Shown here in pieces: positions 42,567 through 50,502 of a DNA stretch of 64,000 nucleotides. Every line of letters starts with the position of its first letter. The stretch's first letter is position 1. The notes under the pieces were generated by a model. The model was not told where the DNA came from. It saw nothing but the letters and a program-made list of their open reading frames with translations, and did no database searches. Source of the DNA: Bacteriovoracaceae bacterium (GTDB lineage: Bacteria; Bdellovibrionota; Bacteriovoracia; Bacteriovoracales; Bacteriovoracaceae); NCBI GenBank assembly GCA_947450475.1, contig CANFVK010000001.1, forward strand, positions 682,001-746,000, in the 5' to 3' direction. The translations under genes and the position numbers were made by a program.

Positions 42567-43494
42567 ACTGTAACTCCTCCCAACCAAATGGATAACTCAT
42601 GGAAAAATGTAACCGGCGATTATCGGCCAAAAGAAGTATAGCTTCTTTTGCACAACGAATTTTTTCCATTTTTTCTTCATTAAGTCTTGAACTTTGTTTG
42701 AAAATATCTTCCAAACGAAGCACGCCTTCATTCTCTGTGAGATTTGTCTTTATCACAGATGGTGAACCAAGATCAATAAAGAGCTTTGAGTTTTGAGCAT
42801 TTGTCTGAGAGGAAAATGACATTTTCCATTGATCAAAGAAGTCTTCATTAAATAATATATCTTCACTTCCGACTGTATTGATAATGGAATTAAATTTGGA
42901 ATAATTGAGTGAATCTTTCCAAGCGATAACCTCTAGCGAATGTTCAAGGGCCAATTCGCCAACTTTTTCAAGGTTTCTAGCAGAAAGATAAACTCGATAT
43001 TTTTTCTTAAGAAGTTTTATAAGGTCCTCTGCCAGTGTCCCGGATCCAATGACCAATACTTCATTTGAGCTTCTTCGGGTGTTTAATATTTTTCTCGAAA
43101 TCCCAGCATAAGATAATTGTCCTATCTCTAGAAGATGATCAGTTCTAATTTTTTTTGAGTCTTTAAAAAGTTTTTCAAGCAGATTGATAATGAGTGAATT
43201 CTTTAAAGGTAATTGTAAGTATTCATGATAGGCTTGTTTAAATTGAGCTACGACCTCATATTCAGCTAGGACTTCACTTTTTAAGCCACATATTGTTTCG
43301 AGTAAAAATATATAGGCGCTATGGCCTTCATAACTTTCATAAAATTCACCTTCATATGTTTTTTGAATACTGGATAATGCTCCAAAGCCAAGGATCAAAG
43401 TCCTTTGACAAGTTTTTAAAACAAATTGATCCCCAGAACTGATATAAGGCTTTGCTTTTGGGTCTAAATTTAGAACTTTCAATAAATCAATCAT
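42559..43494 (-). CDS. hemA: Glutamyl-tRNA reductase, short form
   Basis: 311 residues against about 420 for typical HemA. The catalytic Cys lies in LKTCQRT (typical TCNRTE), followed by LETICGLKSEVLAEYEVVAQFKQAYHEY, the degenerate form of GLxSxvlGExqIlgQvk. The NADPH domain is present: VLVIGSGTLAEDLIKLLKKK and FIDLGSPS. The C-terminal dimerisation domain is almost completely missing; the protein ends 40 residues after the NADPH domain. It is the first gene of the heme operon. A TATAAA lies seven bases before the ATG and there is no Shine-Dalgarno, so a leaderless start is possible. Confidence 0.85.
   Translation of the reverse strand: MIDLLKVLNLDPKAKPYISSGDQFVLKTCQRTLILGFGALSSIQKTYEGEFYESYEGHSAYIFLLETICGLKSEVLAEYEVVAQFKQAYHEYLQLPLKNSLIINLLEKLFKDSKKIRTDHLLEIGQLSYAGISRKILNTRRSSNEVLVIGSGTLAEDLIKLLKKKYRVYLSARNLEKVGELALEHSLEVIAWKDSLNYSKFNSIINTVGSEDILFNEDFFDQWKMSFSSQTNAQNSKLFIDLGSPSVIKTNLTENEGVLRLEDIFKQSSRLNEEKMEKIRCAKEAILLLADNRRLHFSMSYPFGWEELQFA
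42574..42581 (-). promoter_or_regulatory. Strong ribosome binding site deciding a TTG start for hemC-hemD
   Basis: GGGAGGAG sits seven bases before the TTG at 42566 and inside the hemA coding end. It is among the strongest Shine-Dalgarno matches in the window and makes an upstream TTG at 42587 (longest frame) unlikely. Confidence 0.75.
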
Positions 43495-43614
43495 TGCTCA
43501 TTTTATAACCCTAAAACCACCATTAATTGTCATAAAAATGTAGAATTAGAATTTTTTTCAGGTTTATTTTGATCAGTCTTTGAAACTATGGGGAATTTTT
43601 GTTATCTTTGCTAA

Positions 43615-43878
43615 ATGAATATTTTTCCCTTGAGTCTAAAGCAGTCTTTTATCGCCTTTGATCGAAAAGTTGATGGATCATTAAGCTTTTTTTTCAAAAA
43701 CTATGGCAAATCAAAATTTATGATTTCCATGAGCAAGAAAGCGCAATACTTAGGTCTGGAGAAACTATGGGAAAGAGGACCTAAAGCTTTTGTTTATTTT
43801 TTCATTTTTTATTTATTTAGGGACGTTGTTCTATACATTATCCTTCCGATATTCTTTACAAAATTTTCAGCACATTAG
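43615..43878 (+). CDS. Small predicted membrane protein
   Basis: 87 residues with a Lys-rich first half and a hydrophobic C-terminal segment (FVYFFIFYLFRDVVLYIILPIFF, about residues 60-82). No family recognised. TTGAAA, 17 bases, TATCTT lies right before the ATG with six bases between, so the transcript could be leaderless. The gene stands alone in the divergent gap between hemA and the IMPDH-family gene. Confidence 0.45.
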   Translation: MNIFPLSLKQSFIAFDRKVDGSLSFFFKNYGKSKFMISMSKKAQYLGLEKLWERGPKAFVYFFIFYLFRDVVLYIILPIFFTKFSAH

Positions 43879-43956
43879 AATTGGCGATGCGTTAAGTTTG
43901 CCGAGCCGACAGTCTTAGATTATGTTTTTAAAGCTTATTTTATTTATGGAGAAATC

Positions 43957-45018
43957 ATGGAATTGATGTTTAGTTCAGCAAATATTTTAAATAGAGGCAT
44001 TGGCCTAACTTTTGATGATGTTCTTTTGGTTCCTCGCTATTCAGAAATCTCCTCGCGCAAGCATCCTAATTTAAAAACTCAAATAACTAAAAATTATTCA
44101 ATAGACCTTCCGGTCATTACCGCCAATATGGATACCATTACTGAAAAAGAAATGGCTTGCACTATGGCAACGTTAGGTGGAATAGGTTCCCTTCATCGTT
44201 TTATGAGTGAAGATGAACAAGTCGCACAAGTAAAAGCAATCCAAACTTTTTTAAGGGAAAATAATTTAAAAACTCCGATTGCCGCTTCTATTGGAGTAAA
44301 AGAAGAGGGAATGAGAAGAGCTGAGGTTTTGGTAAATGCAGGAGTTCAAATCATTACTTTAGATATTGCTCATGGCGATTCTATTATGATGCACGAAACT
44401 CTCGATTTCTTAAAAAAGAAATATCCTCATGTTGACGTGATTGCAGGAAATGTAGCTTCCTCTGATGGAGTTCAAAGAATGATTGACCGAGGAGCTGATG
44501 CTGTGAAGGTAGGTATCGGTCCGGGGTCAATGTGTACGACTAGAATTATTACAGGTCATGGTCTTCCTCAATTAACGGCCATTGCATTAGCAGTTAGTGT
44601 CGCCAAAAAGTACAATATACCAGTCATTGCCGATGGCGGTTTAAAGAACTCTGGGGATATCGTTAAAGCTTTAGCCGCAGGAGCTAGTTCTGTTATGGTA
44701 GGGTCGCTTGTTTCAGGAACACTTGAAACTCCAGGTGAGTTAAAGGGGGGATTAAAACAGTACCGTGGCATGGCATCTAAGTCGGCTCAAGTTTCTTGGA
44801 GAGGCGAGATGCCTCAAGGGATGGCAGCAGAAGGAGAGTCAACCATGATTCCATGTAAGGGGTCAGTAGCTAATGTTGTAGAAGAATTAATGGGGGGCTT
44901 GCGCTCTGGTATGACTTACCTTGGAGTAGATAATGTTAAAGCTATCAGCGAGGCGGCGTTATTTATTCAAATGACAGCCTCAGGCATGAGCGAATCAAAA
45001 CCTCACGGAGTTCGTTGA
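43957..45018 (+). CDS. IMP dehydrogenase/GMP reductase family enzyme without CBS domains
   Basis: 353 residues. GLTFDDVLLVPRYSE, VITANMDTITEKEMA, the catalytic Cys loop VGIGPGSMCTTRIITG, and IADGGLKNSGDIVKALAAGASSVMVGS are all present. The CBS pair that interrupts standard IMPDH is missing, giving the size of GMP reductase (E. coli GuaC is 347). The C-terminal flap WRGEMPQGMAAEG and GGLRSGMTYLGV read partly like either enzyme. GMP reductase is the better guess by length; a CBS-less IMPDH is the alternative. GGAG ribosome site; a TTGCCG-17-TATGTT candidate promoter is upstream. Confidence 0.82.
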   Translation: MELMFSSANILNRGIGLTFDDVLLVPRYSEISSRKHPNLKTQITKNYSIDLPVITANMDTITEKEMACTMATLGGIGSLHRFMSEDEQVAQVKAIQTFLRENNLKTPIAASIGVKEEGMRRAEVLVNAGVQIITLDIAHGDSIMMHETLDFLKKKYPHVDVIAGNVASSDGVQRMIDRGADAVKVGIGPGSMCTTRIITGHGLPQLTAIALAVSVAKKYNIPVIADGGLKNSGDIVKALAAGASSVMVGSLVSGTLETPGELKGGLKQYRGMASKSAQVSWRGEMPQGMAAEGESTMIPCKGSVANVVEELMGGLRSGMTYLGVDNVKAISEAALFIQMTASGMSESKPHGVR

Positions 45019-46865
45019 TGACTAAGTTTACCGAAAAGTTAAGTGGGTTGACCCAAATTTTTGGTGTCCTTCCCAATCTTTTTGATCAATTTAAAGAAAT
45101 GGAAGAAATTGTCCTAAGTTATCATAAACTTAGAGATAGAATTGCCGGCAAAGAAGATGACAGAGAAAAAGTTCTTAAAAATTTAAAAGAAATTAGAGCA
45201 GAATTAACTTTACCTTTATTAAAAACCTTTGAAAAATTTTTGGATGCTTCGCTTTCTCAGCTCTATGATGGAATAAATTTCACTGATAATGGACTTAACC
45301 TAAAAGAGATGTCTTTTAAAAATAATTTAGTCTTAGTTCCAAACCATCAATCTCACGCCGATTACGTAGCAATTAATTATATATACTTCAAAAAATACCA
45401 ATCACCACTCTATGTCGCAGGTGGGAATAATTTAAATATTTTCCCGATAGGTCCTATCTTTAGACGTTCCGGATGTTTTTTTATAAGAAGATCCTTTGCC
45501 AATGATATTTTATATAAACTCACCCTAGAGGCTTATCTCTACTATATGTTAGTCAAGGGAAATCCAATTGAGTTTTTCTTTGAAGGTGGTCGCTCCAGAA
45601 CCGGTAAGCTTCTTCCTCCTCGTTATGGCTTATACCAGATGCTTATCGAAGCTCATTTGGCCATTCCTCTTGAAAAAAGAAAACCGTTAGTCTTTGTACC
45701 AGTTAGTATCATGCATGAGTATGTGCCGGAGCAAAGATCCCTCGCTCGGGAATTAGATGGTGCGAAAAAGTCTAAGGAAAGTGCTGTACAGGTTTTTGGT
45801 TTGGTAAAATTGCTTTCTTATCAATTCGGCAATGTGCACATTAATCTCGGTCGACCTATTAATGCACCCAGCTTGAGTCAAGACTCTGCTGATTTAAAGA
45901 CTGAGACTCAGAAATTGGCGCTTGAGTGCTTTGTTGAGGTCGGCAAAAATATGCGAGTTACACCCACATCTTTGCTCGCGATGATTTTACTAGATGAGCC
46001 AACTGGGGCTTTGAAATGGGATGAAATTATCTCCAAAGCTCGTCATATTATTCTGTATTGTCAAAAATTTAATGTTCCCATAACTGATTCTATTAGAATA
46101 GAAAATTTTGAGAAATCCCTTGAGCGTTCAATTGATATTTTGATTGGAAATAAAAAAGTTGAAGTCATTGGCAATACTTCTACTCAGCATGTTTTTTATT
46201 CTATCCGTGAAGATTCTCGTAAAGAAATCTTATATTTTAAAAATACAATTCTTCATCATTTTTTAGTTCCTTGGATAGTGCACATGGGGTGGGCTAATAT
46301 CTTTAGTGGACATATCAGCAATGTCGAAGATCTAAAAAAATTTTTCATCAATCAAAGAAAGCAACTCACTCATGAGTTTTATCTTCCGACGGTAAAAGAA
46401 GTCCTTAATCTAACCCTCGAGATTGTTAGTGACGCTATTGGTAGGGAAGTTAAAGTTTTAGACGAATGTATGGAACTTAGTCATAAAGAACTTTATCTCA
46501 TACTTGCCAAAGTTGGGTTATTTTCTAGAGCTTGTAACTATCTTCTAGAAGCCTATTATATTTGTGGTTTAACGCTTAAGGATCTTTCTGCGACTGAGTA
46601 CAAAGAGGGTTTTAAGATGGAGACTTTTCTTAAGCGCTATAAAGAAGTCTTTGAAAGCGAGAGAAAGCTTAGACGCATCATTAAATATGCAGAGAGTTAT
46701 TCATTGCCGCTTTCAAAATCAAGTTTGCAATATTTTATTCATACCAAAATTGTTGAATCAAGTGCTGGCTTTTATACTGTAAATGATCATGATAAATTAA
46801 GTGAAGTGCTTGCCAAGGTGGAGTCTGATCTCATGGGACAACTTAGCATAAATCTTTTGAATTAA
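45018..46865 (+). CDS. plsB: Glycerol-3-phosphate acyltransferase, PlsB-like
   Basis: 615 residues from the ATG that overlaps the upstream stop by one base (TGATG). The acyltransferase blocks are clear: VPNHQSHADYV (H-x4-D), then IGPIFRRSGCFFIRR, then FFEGGRSRTGKLLPPR, then VFVPVSIMHEYVPE. These are the four PlsB/DHAPAT motifs. It is shorter than E. coli PlsB (807) but has a long C-terminal helical region. It acylates glycerol-3-phosphate in phospholipid synthesis at the inner membrane. Coupled to the IMPDH-family gene and to the unknown gene downstream. Confidence 0.88.
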   Translation: MTKFTEKLSGLTQIFGVLPNLFDQFKEMEEIVLSYHKLRDRIAGKEDDREKVLKNLKEIRAELTLPLLKTFEKFLDASLSQLYDGINFTDNGLNLKEMSFKNNLVLVPNHQSHADYVAINYIYFKKYQSPLYVAGGNNLNIFPIGPIFRRSGCFFIRRSFANDILYKLTLEAYLYYMLVKGNPIEFFFEGGRSRTGKLLPPRYGLYQMLIEAHLAIPLEKRKPLVFVPVSIMHEYVPEQRSLARELDGAKKSKESAVQVFGLVKLLSYQFGNVHINLGRPINAPSLSQDSADLKTETQKLALECFVEVGKNMRVTPTSLLAMILLDEPTGALKWDEIISKARHIILYCQKFNVPITDSIRIENFEKSLERSIDILIGNKKVEVIGNTSTQHVFYSIREDSRKEILYFKNTILHHFLVPWIVHMGWANIFSGHISNVEDLKKFFINQRKQLTHEFYLPTVKEVLNLTLEIVSDAIGREVKVLDECMELSHKELYLILAKVGLFSRACNYLLEAYYICGLTLKDLSATEYKEGFKMETFLKRYKEVFESERKLRRIIKYAESYSLPLSKSSLQYFIHTKIVESSAGFYTVNDHDKLSEVLAKVESDLMGQLSINLLN

Positions 46866-47342
46866 ATGGCATTTCAATTAAAAAAAATAGAATTTGGTCG
46901 CAAGAGGTTTGTTCGTAAATCATTTGAGCAGTCTGTTGAAGATTGGCCTTTGGAACTTAGCCGGCTTCTTGAGCTTGTTGCCAATCAAACCCAGTTACAA
47001 AGAATAGGCAATAGGGTTTTTATTGAATTTTTCTCCCTTGAGCATACTCCTTCTTTATTGATTGAAGTGATAGGACCCCCAACAATAGTCGACCATAAGA
47101 GTTTAGAAATAGTAGAGTTGGAGCTTGGTTTTAGTTATGTTCTTGATCTTGAGATTGACCATTTCCAGCAAAGCCTTAAGCAAATATATAAACAAATAGA
47201 AAGTGTTCAGGCTGCATTTTTAATGAAGTATAAAAATGAATCAGAAGAAGGCTTTTTGGTGTATTTCCAAGTTGTCATTGAGGAAGAAAAAATAGAGCTT
47301 CATTTTTTTAAACAAAACGATTATAGTCAAAAACAGCTTTAA
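46866..47342 (+). CDS. Hypothetical protein downstream of plsB
   Basis: 158 residues, no signal peptide. The ATG follows the plsB stop with no gap. The N-terminus is basic (LKKIEFGRKRFVRK) and the rest has alternating strands and helices, e.g. RVFIEFFSLEHTPSLLIEVIG and GFLVYFQVVIEEEKIELHFF. No family recognised. Its end is 42 bases before the start of infC. Confidence 0.55.
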   Translation: MAFQLKKIEFGRKRFVRKSFEQSVEDWPLELSRLLELVANQTQLQRIGNRVFIEFFSLEHTPSLLIEVIGPPTIVDHKSLEIVELELGFSYVLDLEIDHFQQSLKQIYKQIESVQAAFLMKYKNESEEGFLVYFQVVIEEEKIELHFFKQNDYSQKQL

Positions 47343-47384
47343 TTTTTATAATGAAGGCCATTTGGTCTAAAACACGTGGGGTAA

Positions 47385-48020
47385 ATTATCAAAGACAATC
47401 AGAATCCAGGTCAGTTCCAAAGATCTTCTCAGTTCAATTCTTCTAGCAAAAATTCCGGTCCAAGAGTTAATGAACAAATTAGAATTCCAGAGTGCCGTTT
47501 GCTTGGTGATGATGGCCATCAGTACGGTGTGGTTTCAATGAGTGAAGCTAGAAGAATTTCAGATGAAGTAGGATTAGATTTGGTCGAGGTAAGTCCAACC
47601 GCTCAGCCTCCTGTGGTAAAATTGATTGATTTTGGTAAATATAAATACGAGCTCCAAAAAAAAGCACAAGAAGCAAAGAAAAAGCAGATAGTTATTCAGC
47701 TTAAGGAAATTCAGTTACGCCCCAATATTGAAGCCAACGACCTTCAGACAAAGCTCAATCACTGTCAAAAATTTCTAGATGATGGCGACAAAATCAAAAT
47801 ATCAATGCAGTTTCGTGGAAGGGAGATGTCTTATCGAGATGCTGGAATGGAGAAATTTAAGGCCATTATTGCTCAAATTGAAGCAATGGGTGCGGTCATT
47901 GAATCGGATCCAAAAATGATGGGCAATCGAATTATCGCTATCTTAGCTTCGGTTAAAAAGCCAGTTAAGAAAACATCTAAATCCGAAGAGTCGGTCAAGG
48001 GTGAAGATAAGAAGGACTAA
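47385..48020 (+). CDS. infC: Translation initiation factor IF-3 (rare AUU/AUC start)
   Basis: The conserved IF-3 sequence is intact: VNEQIRIPECRLLGDDGHQYG, LDLVEVSPTAQPPVVKLIDFGKYKYEL, QLKEIQLRPNIEANDLQTKL and VIESDPKMMGNRIIAIL. The conserved NEQIR start of domain I lies upstream of the first ATG/GTG/TTG (a TTG at 47499), so initiation must be earlier. The frame opens after a stop at 47382, and the first two codons are ATT (47385) and ATC (47388), with GGGG at 47378-47381. This matches the AUU start of E. coli infC, which lets IF-3 repress its own translation. The product is 210-211 residues with an Asn/Ser/Gln-rich leader of about 30. Confidence 0.88.
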   Translation: MIKDNQNPGQFQRSSQFNSSSKNSGPRVNEQIRIPECRLLGDDGHQYGVVSMSEARRISDEVGLDLVEVSPTAQPPVVKLIDFGKYKYELQKKAQEAKKKQIVIQLKEIQLRPNIEANDLQTKLNHCQKFLDDGDKIKISMQFRGREMSYRDAGMEKFKAIIAQIEAMGAVIESDPKMMGNRIIAILASVKKPVKKTSKSEESVKGEDKKD

Positions 48021-48074
48021 CCCTTCTTAAATCTAAAAATTCTTTGGGATTTTCTTTTACATAGTCAAACATTT

Positions 48075-48105
48075 TTGATAATTATACCTGCTCTATTTGT
48101 ATAAT
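48075..48105 (+). promoter_or_regulatory. Candidate promoter for rpmI-rplT
   Basis: TTGATA at 48075-48080 and a perfect TATAAT at 48100-48105, spaced 19 bases (longer than ideal), in the 145-base gap between infC and rpmI. It leaves a leader of about 55 bases. Read-through from infC is also likely. Confidence 0.45.
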
Positions 48106-48165
48106 GACGGCTATTTTAAGAAAATTGCATAATTGTAAATTATAAAAGTTTGATGGAGATATATC

Positions 48166-48366
48166 ATGCCTAAAATGAAAACTAGAAAATCAGCAGCTAA
48201 AAGATATAGCGTAACTGGTACTGGAAAAGTAAAAAGAAATAAGTGTGGATTGAGACATAAACTTGAACACAAGAGAACAAAGGTAAAAAATAGAGCGGGA
48301 AGTCCTGCTTTAGTTCACCAGGCTGAGCACGAAAAAGTAAGAAGAATGTTACCATACGCATTTTAA
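48166..48366 (+). CDS. rpmI: 50S ribosomal protein L35
   Basis: 66 residues, full length. MPKMKTRKSAAKRYSVTGTGKVKR at the start, GLRHKLEHKRTKVKNR in the middle and the terminal RRMLPYAF are the L35 pattern. Ribosome site GGAG. It lies in the standard infC-rpmI-rplT order. Confidence 0.97.
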   Translation: MPKMKTRKSAAKRYSVTGTGKVKRNKCGLRHKLEHKRTKVKNRAGSPALVHQAEHEKVRRMLPYAF

Positions 48367-48447
48367 TTAATAGAAAGTAAGTAAAATAATAAATTGATTC
48401 CTTGGGCCTAAGTGAGCATTCCCCCAAAGATCGTTTAAGGAGAAAAA

Positions 48448-48792
48448 ATGGCACGCGTTAGAAGAGGATTTAAAGCTAGAAGAAGAAGAAACAAAGTTTT
48501 GAAACTTGCAAAAGGTTTCCACTTTGATAGAAGAACTAAATATAAGCATACTGCTGAGACCGTAAAAAGAGCTCTTCATTACGCATACATTGGAAGAAGA
48601 CTTCTAAAAAGAGATATGAGAAAACTTTGGGTAGTTAGAATTGCTGCTGCTGCCAGAACTCTTGAAACTTCATACTCAAAATTTATGGGTGCAATGAAGA
48701 AAAATGGAGTAGCTATCAATAGAAAGATGCTTGCAGAAATCGCAGCAACTGACTTTGCTGGTTTTACTGCCATTAAAAATTCTTTGAAATAA
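48448..48792 (+). CDS. rplT: 50S ribosomal protein L20
   Basis: 114 residues. MARVRRGFKARRRRNKVLKLAKGFH and IGRRLLKRDMRKLWVVRI are diagnostic; L20 binds 23S rRNA during early assembly. Strong AAGGAG site. Last gene of the infC operon; a terminator follows 20 bases after the stop. In other bacteria L20 represses this operon, but I do not see a convincing L20-binding leader here. Confidence 0.97.
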   Translation: MARVRRGFKARRRRNKVLKLAKGFHFDRRTKYKHTAETVKRALHYAYIGRRLLKRDMRKLWVVRIAAAARTLETSYSKFMGAMKKNGVAINRKMLAEIAATDFAGFTAIKNSLK

Positions 48793-48813
48793 AATATCCT
48801 ATATTTTTAGATA

Positions 48814-48844
48814 TAAAAAAGCCTCCATTTGGAGGTTTTTTTAT
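48814..48844. terminator. Bidirectional rho-independent terminator after rplT
   Basis: AAAAAAGCCTCC-ATTT-GGAGGTTTTTTT: a GC stem CCTCC/GGAGG with flanking A and T runs, giving a U-run on either strand. It terminates rplT and the convergent metalloprotease gene that ends at 48847. Confidence 0.92.
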
Positions 48845-48846
48845 TT

Positions 48847-49671
48847 TTAGTGCTCAAAAACTAATTTACCATTTATAAAATGTCGACATTTTCCATTCGC
48901 CATTAATTCAACTGTACCTTTAACTGGAGTTCCTGGAGGCAAGCTCAATGCATTAACATTGCGATTTCCAATGGCGCTGGAAATATTTTGATTGCTTAGA
49001 TAAAGACCTCTAATTTTTCTAGTATCAAAATCTTTAAGGCTTCGCTGGTAGCCACTATAATAGGGTGCCATTATTGAATTATTTGTAGACTCGTGGCAAA
49101 GGCCTAAAAAATGCCCCATCTCGTGAAGCAATATAGTTGATAGGTCATAACTGCCCCAAGTTCCACCTGCTATGGTTGTGAAACTGTAGTCACGATAATT
49201 GAAAATAATATCTGCATGATTTAGGTTAATATATGTTCCCAGACTTGAGTTGGATGCCATGGTTCCATAAAATTGAGTGATGGCCAGAGCTCCAGAGCTC
49301 ACGTTGTCAAACCATCCATATGATTTGTAAATTCCTAACTCACCATCTCTGAATCCGCCAAGTGATGTGCCAGTTTTGTTATCTGTTGAAGGAAAAGGAA
49401 CATTGATGAGCTTGGTTCCAGAACCAACGGCATCATTCCAGACTTTTGCCATCTGCTCTAATGGGTTAAGACCACCAACGCTATCAGCAGGAGAAAAATC
49501 AGCGTTGAAATCTGTAGACATTTTTATGTTCAATGGAGTTGAGCTCCATTTTCCAATGGCACATGACCCTGCTTGATAGTTGGGAACGGCAGAAATATTT
49601 GAGCTATCCTCTGCTTGTTTACAAGAATAAATTAATAAAAGTATTAGGGTTATGTTGAATATTTTCTTCAT
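48847..49671 (-). CDS. Metzincin (matrixin-like) zinc metalloprotease lipoprotein
   Basis: 274 residues. The signal ends LLLIYSC, a plausible lipobox, so the protease is probably lipid-anchored. The zinc motif is LLHEMGHFLGLCHE (HExxHxxGxxH) and the following NSIMAPYY supplies the Met-turn, which together define metzincins such as the M10 family. No obvious inhibitory propeptide with a cysteine switch is seen. The C-terminus adds about 50 residues. Predatory and saprophytic bacteria often secrete such enzymes. The gene stands alone. Confidence 0.85.
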   Translation of the reverse strand: MKKIFNITLILLLIYSCKQAEDSSNISAVPNYQAGSCAIGKWSSTPLNIKMSTDFNADFSPADSVGGLNPLEQMAKVWNDAVGSGTKLINVPFPSTDNKTGTSLGGFRDGELGIYKSYGWFDNVSSGALAITQFYGTMASNSSLGTYINLNHADIIFNYRDYSFTTIAGGTWGSYDLSTILLHEMGHFLGLCHESTNNSIMAPYYSGYQRSLKDFDTRKIRGLYLSNQNISSAIGNRNVNALSLPPGTPVKGTVELMANGKCRHFINGKLVFEH

Positions 49672-49753
49672 AACCCTATTATCGGATAGCTTTTTTAAAT
49701 TCTGAGGGCCTTTAGTAGCCTTTAGCTTACGAGACCATTAAAACTTATAATTA

Positions 49754-50398
49754 CTAGGAGTTAGCCTTCTTATGGTCTGCTAAAAAGGTTTCGAGACCTT
49801 TATCAGTCAGGGGATGCTTGTAAAGAGCTTTGACTACAGAAAGAGGCATAGTTCCGACATCTGCTCCTAGCAGTGCTGATTCGCGTACATGGGCCGCATG
49901 GCGAATAGAGGCGGCCAGGATTTTAGTCTTAAAGCCATAGTTGTCATAAAGTGAACGTATTTCGCCAATTAAGTCATTGCCGTTTTGTCCAATGTCATCA
50001 AGGCGGCCAATAAATGGTGAAATATAAGTAGCCCCAGCTTTAGCAGCTAAAAGCGCTTGATTAACTGAAAAGCAAAGAGTGACATTCGTCTTTATGCCCT
50101 TTTGGCTAAAGCGTTTGCAAGCGGCAATTCCAGCTTCAGTGAGTGGTAATTTTATAACCACGTTAGAATGAATTTTTGCCAAATCTTCACCTTCAATCAA
50201 CATGCCTTCAAAATCGGTCGCGATGACTTCTGCTGAGATGGGACCGTCGATGATTCCGGAAATTTCTTTAATGACATCTTTTTGATTACGTCCAGTTTTA
50301 GCAATAAGGGATGGATTAGTAGTTACTCCATCAATAATACCCAACTGAACTGCTTCCTTGATTTCTGCAACGATACCAGTATCTAGAAAAAATTCCAT
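49754..50398 (-). CDS. tal: Transaldolase, small Fsa/TalC type
   Basis: 214 residues, the size of the fructose-6-phosphate aldolase/TalC class. [17 protein letters not shown], then [15 protein letters not shown], then the Schiff-base lysine in [12 protein letters not shown], and [15 protein letters not shown] are all present; [12 protein letters not shown] completes the pattern. It moves a dihydroxyacetone unit between sugar phosphates in the non-oxidative pentose phosphate pathway; pure F6P aldolase activity cannot be excluded. AGGAGAC ribosome site region upstream. Monocistronic. Confidence 0.93.
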   Translation of the reverse strand: MEFFLDTGIVAEIKEAVQLGIIDGVTTNPSLIAKTGRNQKDVIKEISGIIDGPISAEVIATDFEGMLIEGEDLAKIHSNVVIKLPLTEAGIAACKRFSQKGIKTNVTLCFSVNQALLAAKAGATYISPFIGRLDDIGQNGNDLIGEIRSLYDNYGFKTKILAASIRHAAHVRESALLGADVGTMPLSVVKALYKHPLTDKGLETFLADHKKANS

Positions 50399-50502
50399 AT
50401 ATGTTGTCTCCTGTTTTATGTTTTAATTAATAAAAGGTACTTCTCTAAGGCAAATTCTTCAAGTATTTATTCCTTTTATCTGACTTCAGTTATAATCGAA
50501 TT

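Noticed and set aside
48197..48579. Two minus-strand frames across rpmI and rplT
   Set aside because: Antisense shadows of ribosomal protein genes.
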